A stretch of 64,000 nt of DNA from Bacteroidales bacterium (GTDB lineage: Bacteria; Bacteroidota; Bacteroidia; Bacteroidales; UBA932): assembly GCA_017557535.1 (NCBI GenBank), contig JAFYYM010000070.1:62001-126000 (forward strand). The letters run 5' to 3'. Under the pieces are notes generated by a model that saw only the letters and a list, made by a program, of their open reading frames with translations, was not told the DNA's origin and did no database searches. Position numbers and translations under genes: made by a program. Shown one piece after another: positions 1-7,322 of the stretch (positions are counted from its first letter, which is position 1; the number at the start of each line of letters is the position of its first letter).

Positions 1-138
1 GACATAAGGGTCCTTCTCCTTACGCAAGTCCAGGACTCCCATATCAACGAAAACAGGTTTCTTGTCCACGACATCAATCACCCCGAAACCAAGCAAGTTG
101 GTTCCGGGGTCGATGCCGATTATGGTTCTTTTCTCCAT
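1..138 (-). CDS. ruvC: RuvC Holliday junction resolvase, N-terminal fragment
   Basis: Only the first 46 codons are present; the gene runs off the left edge of the window. The start is the ATG at 136-138. The protein opens with MEKRTIIGIDPGTNLLGFGV, the first strand of the RuvC RNase H-like fold, in which the Asp of GIDPGT is a catalytic metal ligand. RuvC cuts Holliday junctions resolved by RuvAB. It lies 15 bp downstream of serS on the same strand and is probably co-transcribed with it. The call rests on this N-terminal motif alone, which is highly characteristic. Confidence 0.88.
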   Translation of the reverse strand, partial: MEKRTIIGIDPGTNLLGFGVIDVVDKKPVFVDMGVLDLRKEKDPYV

Positions 139-153
139 CTGGGCGAGGAAAGA

Positions 154-1425
154 CTAGCAGATCTTGTCGAAGCCAGTGTAGGGACGAAGGACTTCAGGGA
201 TATTAATCCCATCCTCAGTCTCATTGTCCTCAAGCAAGGCGGCCACAACCCTCGGAAGGGCGAGAGAGCTGCCGTTGAGAGTATGGCAGAGCTGGATCTT
301 ACCTTCATCGTCACGATAACGGAGATGGAGCCTGTTGGCCTGATAAGTCTCGAAGTTGGACACGGAGGAAATCTCAAGCCAACGTCCCTGGGCGGCTGAC
401 CAAAGCTCGAAATCGTAGGTGATAGCCGAGGTGAAGCTCATGTCTCCGCCACAAAGGCGAAGGATCCTGTACTTGAGCCCAAGGCTGTTGACAAGCCTCT
501 CCACATGAGCGACCATCTCGTCAAGGGCGGCATAAGAGTTCTCCGGTTTCTCAACACGGACTATCTCGACCTTGTCGAACTGATGCAGCCTGTTCAGCCC
601 CCTGACATCCTTTCCATAAGAGCCGGCCTCACGGCGGAAGCAAGGAGTGTAAGCCGTGAGCTTCTGCGGAACCTGGTCATTCTCAAGAATAACATCCCTG
701 AAAATATTGGTCACGGGAACCTCCGCGGTGGGGACAAGGTAGAAGTCATCCAACCCGACATAATACATCTGAGCCTCCTTGTCCGGAAGCTGACCTGTAC
801 CGAAACCAGAGGCGGCGTTGACAACCACGGGAGGCTCAACTTCCTTGTAGCCAGCGGCTGTATTGAAATCAAGGAAATAATTGATAAGCGCCCTCTGGAG
901 TTTCGCTCCCTTGCCTTTATAAACGGGGAAACCGGCTCCGGTGATCTTCACTCCGAGATCGAAATCTATGATGTCATATTTCTTGGCGAGATCCCAATGG
1001 GGAAGGGCGTTCTGGGGAAGATGGACCTCAGGGCCTCCCATTTTGACAACCTGGTTGTCCTCAGCACCTTTGCCGGGGACCACGAGGTCACAAGGGAGAT
1101 TCGGGAGAAGGACAATGGTCTCGTCCAACTCTTTGTTGTTAGCGTCAGCCTTGGCGAGAAGCTCCGATGACTTGTTCTTCAGGGCGGTCACTTCCCTTTT
1201 GACTTCCTCAGCCTCATCTCTCTTACCTTCTTTCATGAGACCTCCGATCTTGGCGGAGAGTTTCTTCTGCTCCGATAGAAGGGCGTCACTCTCAGTTTGG
1301 AATGCCCTTCTGTTGGAATCGAGCTCGAGGACTTTGCCCACGATTTCCCTGGCGTCGAAATTCTTGATCGCCAATTTAGCTATCACGCGCTCCGGATCGT
1401 CACGGAGCATTTTAAGTGTCAGCAT
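154..1425 (-). CDS. serS: Seryl-tRNA synthetase
   Basis: Cytoplasmic class II aminoacyl-tRNA synthetase, 423 aa, full length for the family. Residues 1-105 form the long antiparallel coiled-coil arm that recognises the tRNA-Ser variable arm (Lys/Glu-rich, no Pro). The catalytic domain follows, with TAEVP near 233-237, the motif 2 stretch FRREAGSYG at 263-271 and the motif 3 region beginning NGSSLALPR near 384. Upstream, a terminator separates it from rpmA, so it probably has its own start signal in the short gap at 1426-1449, but I see no clear TAnnTTTG box there. ruvC follows on the same strand. Confidence 0.97.
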   Translation of the reverse strand: MLTLKMLRDDPERVIAKLAIKNFDAREIVGKVLELDSNRRAFQTESDALLSEQKKLSAKIGGLMKEGKRDEAEEVKREVTALKNKSSELLAKADANNKELDETIVLLPNLPCDLVVPGKGAEDNQVVKMGGPEVHLPQNALPHWDLAKKYDIIDFDLGVKITGAGFPVYKGKGAKLQRALINYFLDFNTAAGYKEVEPPVVVNAASGFGTGQLPDKEAQMYYVGLDDFYLVPTAEVPVTNIFRDVILENDQVPQKLTAYTPCFRREAGSYGKDVRGLNRLHQFDKVEIVRVEKPENSYAALDEMVAHVERLVNSLGLKYRILRLCGGDMSFTSAITYDFELWSAAQGRWLEISSVSNFETYQANRLHLRYRDDEGKIQLCHTLNGSSLALPRVVAALLEDNETEDGINIPEVLRPYTGFDKIC

Positions 1426-1449
1426 ATCTTGTGTGTTTAATATTCAAAC

Positions 1450-1495
1450 AAAAAAGAGGACTCAGGCGAATACTCGAAGCCAGTCCTCTTTTTTT
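1450..1495 (-). terminator. Rho-independent terminator after rpmA
   Basis: A GAGGACT/AGTCCTC stem with a 19-nt loop is flanked by A6 on the left and T7 on the right, so it could work in both directions. On the minus strand it lies 18 bp past the rpmA stop and 25 bp before the serS start, and would end the rplU-rpmA transcript. Confidence 0.8.
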
Positions 1496-1512
1496 CTATC
1501 AATCCTCCGAGT

Positions 1513-1773
1513 CTAGTTCTCAAAAGGGATAACCGAGACGTAGGATTTGTCAGCCTTCTTCTTAGTGAACTTCACAGTCCCGTCAACGAGAGCGTAAAGA
1601 GTGTGGTCCTTGCCCATACCGACATTCTTGTCAGGGTTGTGGACAGTACCCCTCTGCCTCACGATGATGTTTCCGGCCTTCACGACCTCACCGCCGAATT
1701 TCTTGAGACCGAGCCTCTTGGACTGGGACTCACGGCCGTTCTTCGAACTTGATTGTCCTTTCTTGTGTGCCAT
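1513..1773 (-). CDS. rpmA: Ribosomal protein bL27
   Basis: 86-aa 50S subunit protein near the peptidyl transferase centre. It starts [14 protein letters not shown] and contains the family core with [10 protein letters not shown]. The reading frame is open for 46 further codons upstream, but these overlap rplU in another frame; the ATG at 1771-1773 begins the conserved MAHKKG start. It has no N-terminal cleavable extension of the kind seen in Firmicutes. It lies 19 bp downstream of rplU and is followed by a terminator. Confidence 0.97.
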   Translation of the reverse strand: MAHKKGQSSSKNGRESQSKRLGLKKFGGEVVKAGNIIVRQRGTVHNPDKNVGMGKDHTLYALVDGTVKFTKKKADKSYVSVIPFEN

Positions 1774-1792
1774 AATCTGATGGATTTTGAAA

Positions 1793-2104
1793 TTAAGCGA
1801 TAGCGTCGATACGGATCTTGGAAAGCTTCTGGCGATGGCCATTGAGCTTCTGGAAGCCCTTGCGACGGATCTTCTTGAAGACGAGCACCTTGTCAGCCTT
1901 CGCCTCGTCATCGAGGACCGTGGCCTTCACGACAGCACCCTTCACATAAGGATTACCGAGCTGGATCTGCCCTTCGGAGTCAATCAGCAGGACCTTGTCG
2001 AACTCGACAGCGGAATCCTTGGCAGCCGCCAAGCGGTTGACAAAAATCTCTTTTCCGGCCTCGACCTTGAACTGCTGGCCTGCAATGTCAACAATTGCGT
2101 ACAT
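1793..2104 (-). CDS. rplU: Ribosomal protein bL21
   Basis: 103-aa 50S subunit protein that binds 23S rRNA. It begins [19 protein letters not shown] and ends with the basic [13 protein letters not shown] region typical of bL21. First gene of the rplU-rpmA operon. Its upstream region has one of the best promoters in the window and an untranslated leader of about 80 nt that can fold. Confidence 0.97.
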   Translation of the reverse strand: MYAIVDIAGQQFKVEAGKEIFVNRLAAAKDSAVEFDKVLLIDSEGQIQLGNPYVKGAVVKATVLDDEAKADKVLVFKKIRRKGFQKLNGHRQKLSKIRIDAIA

Positions 2105-2132
2105 AAAACAAAACTTTATTAAGTTTCAGCCT

Positions 2133-2169
2133 GAGGCGCGCACGCCCTGCGTACGTCTTCTGGAGCCTC
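2133..2169 (-). ncRNA. Possible structured leader of rplU-rpmA mRNA
   Basis: In the minus-strand RNA, GAGGC (2169-2165) can pair with GCCUC (2137-2133). Inside it, a 7-bp stem (2155-2149 with 2145-2139, one G-U pair) closes an AGG loop. The fold lies between the rplU -7 box and the rplU start. Leaders of ribosomal protein operons often bind one of their own products; that this one does is inference. Confidence 0.35.
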
Positions 2170-2187
2170 CGGGCCATAAAAGGACTG

Positions 2188-2218
2188 CAAAAATAGTAAT
2201 TTCCGCGAATCCGGCAAA
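2188..2218 (-). promoter_or_regulatory. Promoter of rplU-rpmA
   Basis: Read on the minus strand: TTTG (2218-2215), a 19-bp spacer, then TATTTTTG (2195-2188), an exact match to the Bacteroidota TTTG-N19-TAnnTTTG consensus. Confidence 0.75.
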
Positions 2219-2231
2219 ATATTTCGCCTAA

Positions 2232-3545
2232 TTATTTGATGTACATGTTGACAAGGGTCTCGTAGAGCTCTTGTTTACCGCTCTTCTGGGCGGGTTCCGC
2301 GTGAGTCTTGGCGTAGTCCACAAGATCCTCAAGGCTCATCTTACCATCCTCGAATCTCTTGCCCTCCCCTTCGTCGAAGGAGGCGTAACGCTCTTTGACC
2401 ATACCGGGGATAGGAGATTCTTCCACAATCGCGGCGGCCGCGAGGAGAGCCCTGGCCATAGCGTCCATGCCACAAATATGAGCTATGAATATATCCTCCG
2501 GGTCAGTGGAGTTACGACGAAGCTTTGCATCGAAGTTTGATCCACCATTGCCGAGACCCCCGTTGCGGATGATCTGGAGCATGGCTTGGGTCAGGTCAAA
2601 GAGATCCACAGGGAACTGGTCGGTGTCCCAGCCGTTCTGGTAGTCTCCCCTATTCGCGTCGATTGAACCAAGGAGACCGTTGTCAACGGCAACGGCGAGC
2701 TCGTGCTCGAAAGTGTGACCCGCAAGTGTGGCGTGATTGACCTCAATGTTAACCTTGAAGTCCTTGTCCAGACCGTTGGCGCGAAGGAACCCGATCACGG
2801 TTTCTGTGTCGACATCGTACTGATGCTTAGTTGGTTCCATAGGTTTCGGCTCAATGAGGAAGGTACCCTTGAATCCCTTTGAGCGGGCGTAGTCACGAGC
2901 GGCCTTGAGCATATTGGCGAGATGGTCCTTCTCCCTCTGCATTTGGGTGTTGAGCAGGCTCATATAGCCCTCTCGTCCTCCCCAGAACACGTAATTTGTG
3001 CCCCCCAGTTTGATGGTGGCGTCAATCGCGTTCTTGATCTGGACCGCGGCCCTCGCGACAACACCGAACTCGGGGTTAGTGGCGGCCCCGTTCATATATC
3101 TCTTATGCCCGAAAACGTTGGCTGTGCCCCATAGGAGTTTTATACCAGTGGCCTTCATCTTCTCCAGCGCATAGTCCGTGATGATCCTCATGCGCTCCTC
3201 ATATTCGGCTATTGTTGGAGCTTCCTCGACAAGATCCACATCATGGAAGCAGAAATACTTGATACCCAGCTTTTCCATGATCTCGAAGCCCGCGTCCATC
3301 TTATCCTTTGCCCTTTGGATGGGATCGCCAGCCTTATCCCATTCGTATTCACGTGTCTGTCCGCCGAACTGATCCCCGCTGGCCTGCCCGAGGGTGTGCC
3401 ACCATGCCATGGCGAACTTCAGCCAATCCTCCATCCTCTTTCCAAGCACCATGCGATCCGGCTCATAATAATGGAACGCCAAAGGGCTCTTGCTTTCAGG
3501 TCCCTCGAAAGGGATCTTTCCAATTTGAGGGAAATACTCTTTCAT
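2232..3545 (-). CDS. xylA: Xylose isomerase
   Basis: Interconverts D-xylose and D-xylulose in the cytoplasm. At 437 aa it has the length of the long (class II) isomerases. The signature [14 protein letters not shown] has the catalytic His at 101 and Asp at 104, and the metal-site regions [13 protein letters not shown] and [16 protein letters not shown] are intact. It lies 19 bp after xylB, so product and kinase are co-expressed. No xylose transporter, AraC/GntR-type regulator or xylanase is adjacent, which is unusual for a dedicated xylose operon. Confidence 0.96.
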   Translation of the reverse strand: MKEYFPQIGKIPFEGPESKSPLAFHYYEPDRMVLGKRMEDWLKFAMAWWHTLGQASGDQFGGQTREYEWDKAGDPIQRAKDKMDAGFEIMEKLGIKYFCFHDVDLVEEAPTIAEYEERMRIITDYALEKMKATGIKLLWGTANVFGHKRYMNGAATNPEFGVVARAAVQIKNAIDATIKLGGTNYVFWGGREGYMSLLNTQMQREKDHLANMLKAARDYARSKGFKGTFLIEPKPMEPTKHQYDVDTETVIGFLRANGLDKDFKVNIEVNHATLAGHTFEHELAVAVDNGLLGSIDANRGDYQNGWDTDQFPVDLFDLTQAMLQIIRNGGLGNGGSNFDAKLRRNSTDPEDIFIAHICGMDAMARALLAAAAIVEESPIPGMVKERYASFDEGEGKRFEDGKMSLEDLVDYAKTHAEPAQKSGKQELYETLVNMYIK

Positions 3546-3564
3546 GATAATGTCAATCTTTGTT

Positions 3565-5055
3565 TTAAATGTTATTATTCAGATGATTCTTCCAATTTGA
3601 ATATGCCTCATGGTACCGCGAGCGGTCGGATGAGGGCTCGATCAGGGCGAGTCTCTTGAGGCTGGCGAAAGCCTCAGAATGGTCTTTATAGATTCCGGCC
3701 CCGATTCCGGCTCCCCTGGCGGCCCCAGCCGCTCCATCGGTGTCCAACAGCTCTATTATCGCCCCTGTCACAGATGCGAGAGTGTCCCTGAATATCCCGC
3801 TCTGGAACATATTGGCGGCACCTGCCCTTATCACTCCCACTCTCATACCCATCTCTTCCATGATGTCAATACCATACTTGAATGAGAACGCTATGCCTTC
3901 CTGAACCGCCCTGGCGAGATGTTTCCACGTGTGGACATTGAAATTGAGTCCATAAACCTCACAGCCAGTCTCCTTGTTGCCCAGCATCCTCTCAGCCCCA
4001 TTCCCGAAAGGCAATATGCCTACTCCGTCACAGCCAACAGGCACTTCCTGGGCAGCCTCATTCATCTCGTCATACATCATGCCCCTGGGGACGACATTTT
4101 TCCTTACCCAGGCGTTGGCTATGCCTGTGCCATTCACACAAAGGAGAATACCAAGCCTGGGATCCTGAGATGTGTGATTCACGTGGGCAAATGTATTGAC
4201 CCTTGAAAGGGGATCATACGAGACTTTACCGCTCACTCCATACACGACTCCGGACGTTCCGGCTGTAGCCGCTATATCTCCAGGCTCGAACACATTAAGG
4301 GACAAGGCATTATTCGGCTGATCCCCCGCACGGTACGTGACCGGGATACCTTCTTCCAAACCCAGTTCCGCGGCAACGGAGCCGGTCAGCCTTCCTTGCT
4401 CTGAGAAAGTCGGTGTCAAGTCTGGGAGTATACTCTCCCCAAATCCGAACCAATCCATAAGGAATGACGCCGGACGATTATCCTTGAAGTCCCAGAACAT
4501 ACCTTCGGAGAGCCCGCTCACTGTCGAACAAGCCTCACCTGTCATCCTGTAGGCGATATAATCGCCCGGGAGCATGATCTTATCTATCCTTTCAAAGACA
4601 CCAGGCTCATTCTCCTTCACCCAAGCCAACTTGGCTGCGGTGAAGTTGCCTGGAGAGTTAAGCAGGTGGCCAAGGCATTTCTCTTTACCAAGTGCCTCGA
4701 AAGCCGCTTCCCCATAAGGGACGGCTCTGGAGTCACACCAGATTATCGAGTGCCTGAGAAGCCGTCCGTTCTTGTCCACACAGACAAGGCCGTGCATCTG
4801 GTAGGAAATTCCTATAGCGGCGATGTGTGGCTTTCCGGGATGATCTTTATGGACCTGGTCGAGCACATCCGCAGTGGCGAGTTGAAGGTTCTCCCACCAA
4901 CTCTCGGGATCCTGCTCCGCCCATCCGGCCTTTAATGATATAATTGTGTTCTCATGCTTTGGGTAGAAGGCACTTGCCACGCAAGAACCCGTCTCCACGT
5001 CCACAAGGCTGGCCTTGACTGACGAGCTTCCAACATCAAAACCTAACAAATACAT
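3565..5055 (-). CDS. xylB: Xylulokinase (FGGY family)
   Basis: Phosphorylates D-xylulose to xylulose 5-phosphate for the pentose phosphate pathway. 496 aa, full length. The N-terminal ATPase-fold strand [17 protein letters not shown] is at residues 3-19, WCDSRA (first substrate-domain signature) near 110, the [10 protein letters not shown] segment carries the likely catalytic Asp, and GAANMFQSG is in the C-terminal domain. FGGY kinases act on several polyols and ketoses; the adjacent xylA makes xylulose the likely substrate. It starts 9 bp after the sirtuin gene. Confidence 0.92.
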   Translation of the reverse strand: MYLLGFDVGSSSVKASLVDVETGSCVASAFYPKHENTIISLKAGWAEQDPESWWENLQLATADVLDQVHKDHPGKPHIAAIGISYQMHGLVCVDKNGRLLRHSIIWCDSRAVPYGEAAFEALGKEKCLGHLLNSPGNFTAAKLAWVKENEPGVFERIDKIMLPGDYIAYRMTGEACSTVSGLSEGMFWDFKDNRPASFLMDWFGFGESILPDLTPTFSEQGRLTGSVAAELGLEEGIPVTYRAGDQPNNALSLNVFEPGDIAATAGTSGVVYGVSGKVSYDPLSRVNTFAHVNHTSQDPRLGILLCVNGTGIANAWVRKNVVPRGMMYDEMNEAAQEVPVGCDGVGILPFGNGAERMLGNKETGCEVYGLNFNVHTWKHLARAVQEGIAFSFKYGIDIMEEMGMRVGVIRAGAANMFQSGIFRDTLASVTGAIIELLDTDGAAGAARGAGIGAGIYKDHSEAFASLKRLALIEPSSDRSRYHEAYSNWKNHLNNNI

Positions 5056-5064
5056 ACTCTGAAC

Positions 5065-5766
5065 TCACAGTTTGCTTATGAAAACCTCCATTCCCTTCGT
5101 GGCGACCTCCCGGATGTGGGTGATGCGCTTATCATGGATGGCCACATCCTCCGGATCGATGAGATAGACAGGAACGCCGTTCCGTGCGTAGCGGTAAAGC
5201 CCCGCGGCCGGATAGACATTGAGCGAAGTGCCCACAATCAGCATTATGTCGGTATCAGCCACGATGTCGATAGCTCTCTCGATCTTCGGAACCGCTTCCC
5301 CGAAGAAAACGATATGGGGACGCAGTTGACTGCCATTTGGAGCCAAATCTCCAAGATTCACCGGTTCATACCCGACATCAATAACCTCTTTCTCCGAATA
5401 TGTCCTGTCATACTCTCCGTTCTCCGGACGCACCTTGGTCGCCTCTCCATGGAGATGGATAACCCTGGTGCTGCCCGCCCTCTCATGGAGATTGTCCACA
5501 TTCTGTGTTATGACCGTGACATCATAGTCCTTCTCAAGACCGGCTATAGCCAGATGGGCGGCATTGGGTTTGACCTCGGAAAGCTGCTTGCGAAGCTGGT
5601 TATAGAAGCCCAGAACCAGCTTCCTGTTCCTGTACCAGCCTTCAATGGAGGCCACCTCCTGGGGGTCGTACTCACCCCAGAGCCCACCGGATCCCCTGAA
5701 AGTGGAGAGGCCGCTCTCCGCGCTCACACCCGCGCCAGTCAGGACCGCTATCTTTTTCTTAGACAT
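5065..5766 (-). CDS. cobB: Sirtuin-type NAD-dependent protein deacylase
   Basis: Removes acyl groups from lysines using NAD+. 233 aa. The NAD site GAGVSAESGLSTFRG is at 11-25, TQNVDNLHERAGS and the catalytic His of HLHGEA follow, and the C-terminal VGTSLNVYPAAG closes the Rossmann domain. The segment after HGEA has no Cys at all, so the usual four-Cys zinc site is absent. The YxxR desuccinylase motif is altered: Tyr55 is present, but residue 58 is Leu, with Arg one position later. It lies between an ATPase gene (6 bp) and xylB (9 bp), apparently in one transcript. Confidence 0.9.
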   Translation of the reverse strand: MSKKKIAVLTGAGVSAESGLSTFRGSGGLWGEYDPQEVASIEGWYRNRKLVLGFYNQLRKQLSEVKPNAAHLAIAGLEKDYDVTVITQNVDNLHERAGSTRVIHLHGEATKVRPENGEYDRTYSEKEVIDVGYEPVNLGDLAPNGSQLRPHIVFFGEAVPKIERAIDIVADTDIMLIVGTSLNVYPAAGLYRYARNGVPVYLIDPEDVAIHDKRITHIREVATKGMEVFISKL

Positions 5767-5772
5767 TATTGG

Positions 5773-6927
5773 TTATTGGTTTTTGAAGTATGTGTTCTTA
5801 AGCCAGTACTCAAAGAGCGGGTCAAAGATGACAGGGCGCTCATCATCCCCGACAAAGGTCAGGATCTCCTTCTTCATAAGGGCGTCTTTCAATCGCCTGA
5901 CGTTAGCGGAGGAGTTCAAGGAATATTTACGGATAACCTCGGCGGTGCTGAACTTCGTATAGCCATCGACAATCGCTTTCAAGAGACTCACTTGGAAAGT
6001 GGTCAGGTCGTTCATCGTGGAAATGAAGCGCCCGCGGTTAATCGAGATAATCGTGTCCAGTGCCTCCAGAAGAACCGGTTCCATGATATATCCCTTGGAA
6101 AGGGAATCACAAATCGAAGTGAAGTGATTGATATAGAACAGATTACCCTGAAACAAACGACATGCTCCTCCTATCAGGTCACGATCGATGACTTTGCCAC
6201 TTGCGAGGAAACCTTTAATAATATGTTCTACGATCTCCCTCTCATCCACCTTGCTTAGTTTAAGGCGCTCGACCCTACGATAGAAAAAGTGCCTCCTGAC
6301 GAAAATGTCACGCATCGCGTTGCACATCGAGCCTAGGAAGATGAAGGAGAATCCTTTGATTCCCAACCGCCGCCCCTCGTCAATCGCCTCTTCCATGAGC
6401 TTGAACAACTTCTCACCATCCTCGGTCAGGTCCAGGTTCTGAAACTCGTCTATAATCATAATGATCCGTTCCCCCCTGTCAACGGAAAGACGGTACGGGA
6501 GACGCAAGACCGCCCTGATGTCATTCTCGTCTATTTCCCAGTTTGTGGACAGGATGGTGTCAGAGCTGGAATAGGCGGTCTGGTCAAATACAAAGTGACT
6601 CCCTTGCAGATAGGTGGTGACAATCCTTGAATACTCATCAGGAGTGGAGGCCACAAGACGTATCACGGCCGAACCGAAGCGCCTGGCGAACGCCTCATTG
6701 GAGCGAATGTCCAAAGCTGTCATCTCGCCTGAGACAAATCGCGACCCGGATACCCTCATCTTCGTGAGGACCTGGTGGACAATGGACTTTTTACCGGCCC
6801 CGACAGGCTCCCATAAAACAACATTCTCATTTTGGGACAAGAGGTTGGACAAAATCGCGCAATCCTCTTTGCGGCCGATGAAATGCTGGCCTGTCACATA
6901 CTTGTTGTATAAAAACGGGCTGTCCAT
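5773..6927 (-). CDS. AAA-type ATPase with C-terminal winged-helix-like region
   Basis: 384 aa. An N-terminal DSPFLYNKYVTGQHFIGRKED segment leads into a P-loop at 43-48 (GAGKKS). Both the first Gly of the classical Walker A and the residue before Ser are altered (EPVGAGKKS). Walker B is IIMIIDEFQNL with Asp160-Glu161, followed by a sensor-like FIFLGSM. The last 90 residues look like a small winged helix (FSTAEVIRKYSLNSSANVRRL) and a DPLFEYWLKN tail, an arrangement seen in STAND/DUF234-like ATPases. Function unknown. It opens the ATPase-sirtuin-xylB-xylA transcript, divergent from rpsU. Confidence 0.7.
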   Translation of the reverse strand: MDSPFLYNKYVTGQHFIGRKEDCAILSNLLSQNENVVLWEPVGAGKKSIVHQVLTKMRVSGSRFVSGEMTALDIRSNEAFARRFGSAVIRLVASTPDEYSRIVTTYLQGSHFVFDQTAYSSSDTILSTNWEIDENDIRAVLRLPYRLSVDRGERIIMIIDEFQNLDLTEDGEKLFKLMEEAIDEGRRLGIKGFSFIFLGSMCNAMRDIFVRRHFFYRRVERLKLSKVDEREIVEHIIKGFLASGKVIDRDLIGGACRLFQGNLFYINHFTSICDSLSKGYIMEPVLLEALDTIISINRGRFISTMNDLTTFQVSLLKAIVDGYTKFSTAEVIRKYSLNSSANVRRLKDALMKKEILTFVGDDERPVIFDPLFEYWLKNTYFKNQ

Positions 6928-6944
6928 TGAAATAACATTTTTGT

Positions 6945-6977
6945 TTTGACAAAATTAAGAAAATTTTCATATCTTTG
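6945..6977 (+). promoter_or_regulatory. Promoter of rpsU
   Basis: TTTG at 6945-6948, a 21-bp spacer, then TATCTTTG at 6970-6977. This gives an rpsU leader of roughly 30 nt that contains the Shine-Dalgarno sequence. Confidence 0.7.
6950..6957 (-). promoter_or_regulatory. -7 box for the ATPase-sirtuin-xylBA unit
   Basis: On the minus strand this reads TAATTTTG (TAnnTTTG), 22 bp before the ATPase ATG. It overlaps the -33/-7 spacer of the divergent rpsU promoter, so the two may compete. No good upstream TTTG was seen. Confidence 0.4.
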
Positions 6978-6991
6978 CACCCGCTTTGATA

Positions 6992-7002
6992 AAAAGGAGG
7001 TG
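6992..7002 (+). promoter_or_regulatory. Strong Shine-Dalgarno sequence of rpsU
   Basis: AAAAGGAGGTG is a full-length complement to the 16S 3' end, ending 11 nt before the rpsU ATG. Other genes in the window lack such a site. In Bacteroidota, ribosomes normally hide the anti-SD with bS21, bS18 and bS6, and rpsU is known to keep a strong SD, consistent with translational autoregulation by bS21. Confidence 0.85.
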
Positions 7003-7013
7003 GTAAATTAGTT

Positions 7014-7208
7014 ATGATCATAGTTCCCATAAAGGAAGGCGAGAACATCGAGCGCGCTCTGAAGAAATTCAAGAGAAAGTTCGAGAAGACCGGCGCTATT
7101 CGTGAGATGCGTGCCCGCAAGAATTTTGAGAAGCCTTCTGTGAAGAAGAGAGCGGCGAGGATGAAAGCCATCTACGTCCAGCACCTCCAGCTCCAGGACG
7201 AGCAGTAA
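7014..7208 (+). CDS. rpsU: Ribosomal protein bS21
   Basis: 64-aa basic 30S protein, beginning MIIVPIKEGENIERALKKFK and ending in a Lys/Arg-rich helix. It sits near the 16S 3' end. In Bacteroidota its C-terminal part helps sequester the anti-Shine-Dalgarno sequence, so the strong SD in front of this gene is meaningful. It has its own promoter and terminator and so is a single-gene unit. Confidence 0.96.
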   Translation: MIIVPIKEGENIERALKKFKRKFEKTGAIREMRARKNFEKPSVKKRAARMKAIYVQHLQLQDEQ

Positions 7209-7239
7209 AAAAGGCCGCGAATGCGGCAAAAAGAATATC

Positions 7240-7295
7240 GACTGACCAAAGTCATTCCGAGCATAGCGAAGAATCTTTGGTCAGTCTCTTTTTTT
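7240..7295 (+). terminator. rpsU terminator built around a dispersed repeat
   Basis: A perfect 12-bp stem, GACTGACCAAAG (7240-7251) with CTTTGGTCAGTC (7275-7286), is followed by CTTTTTTT. The loop and inner arm consist of the repeat at 7251-7276. A smaller GCCGC/GCGGC hairpin lies just upstream at 7214-7227. Confidence 0.8.
7251..7276 (+). repeat. REP-like dispersed repeat, copy 1
   Basis: 26 bp of the GTCATTCcGAG..AGCGAAGAATCT type. It matches the inverted copy at 51413-51438 at 22 of 26 positions. Similar short intergenic repeats are familiar from several bacterial genomes. Here it forms the inside of the rpsU terminator. Confidence 0.6.
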
Positions 7296-7309
7296 GGCGT
7301 GAAATGTGG

Positions 7310-7317
7310 TATATTTG
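7310..7317 (+). promoter_or_regulatory. -7 box upstream of the AsmA-like gene
   Basis: TATATTTG, 5 bp before the GTG start; no TTTG at the proper distance upstream. If used, the mRNA would be nearly leaderless, or the true start lies further in. Confidence 0.4.
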
Positions 7318-7322
7318 TGGAT

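Noticed and set aside
505-1516. Open frames on the plus strand across serS (505-1170, 941-1516)
   Set aside because: They are antisense shadows of a full-length, well-conserved serS; no family resemblance and no start signal.
7221-7322. Upstream extension of the AsmA-like frame (34 codons)
   Set aside because: It would read through the rpsU terminator and the -7 box; the membrane helix and family start fit the GTG at 7323.
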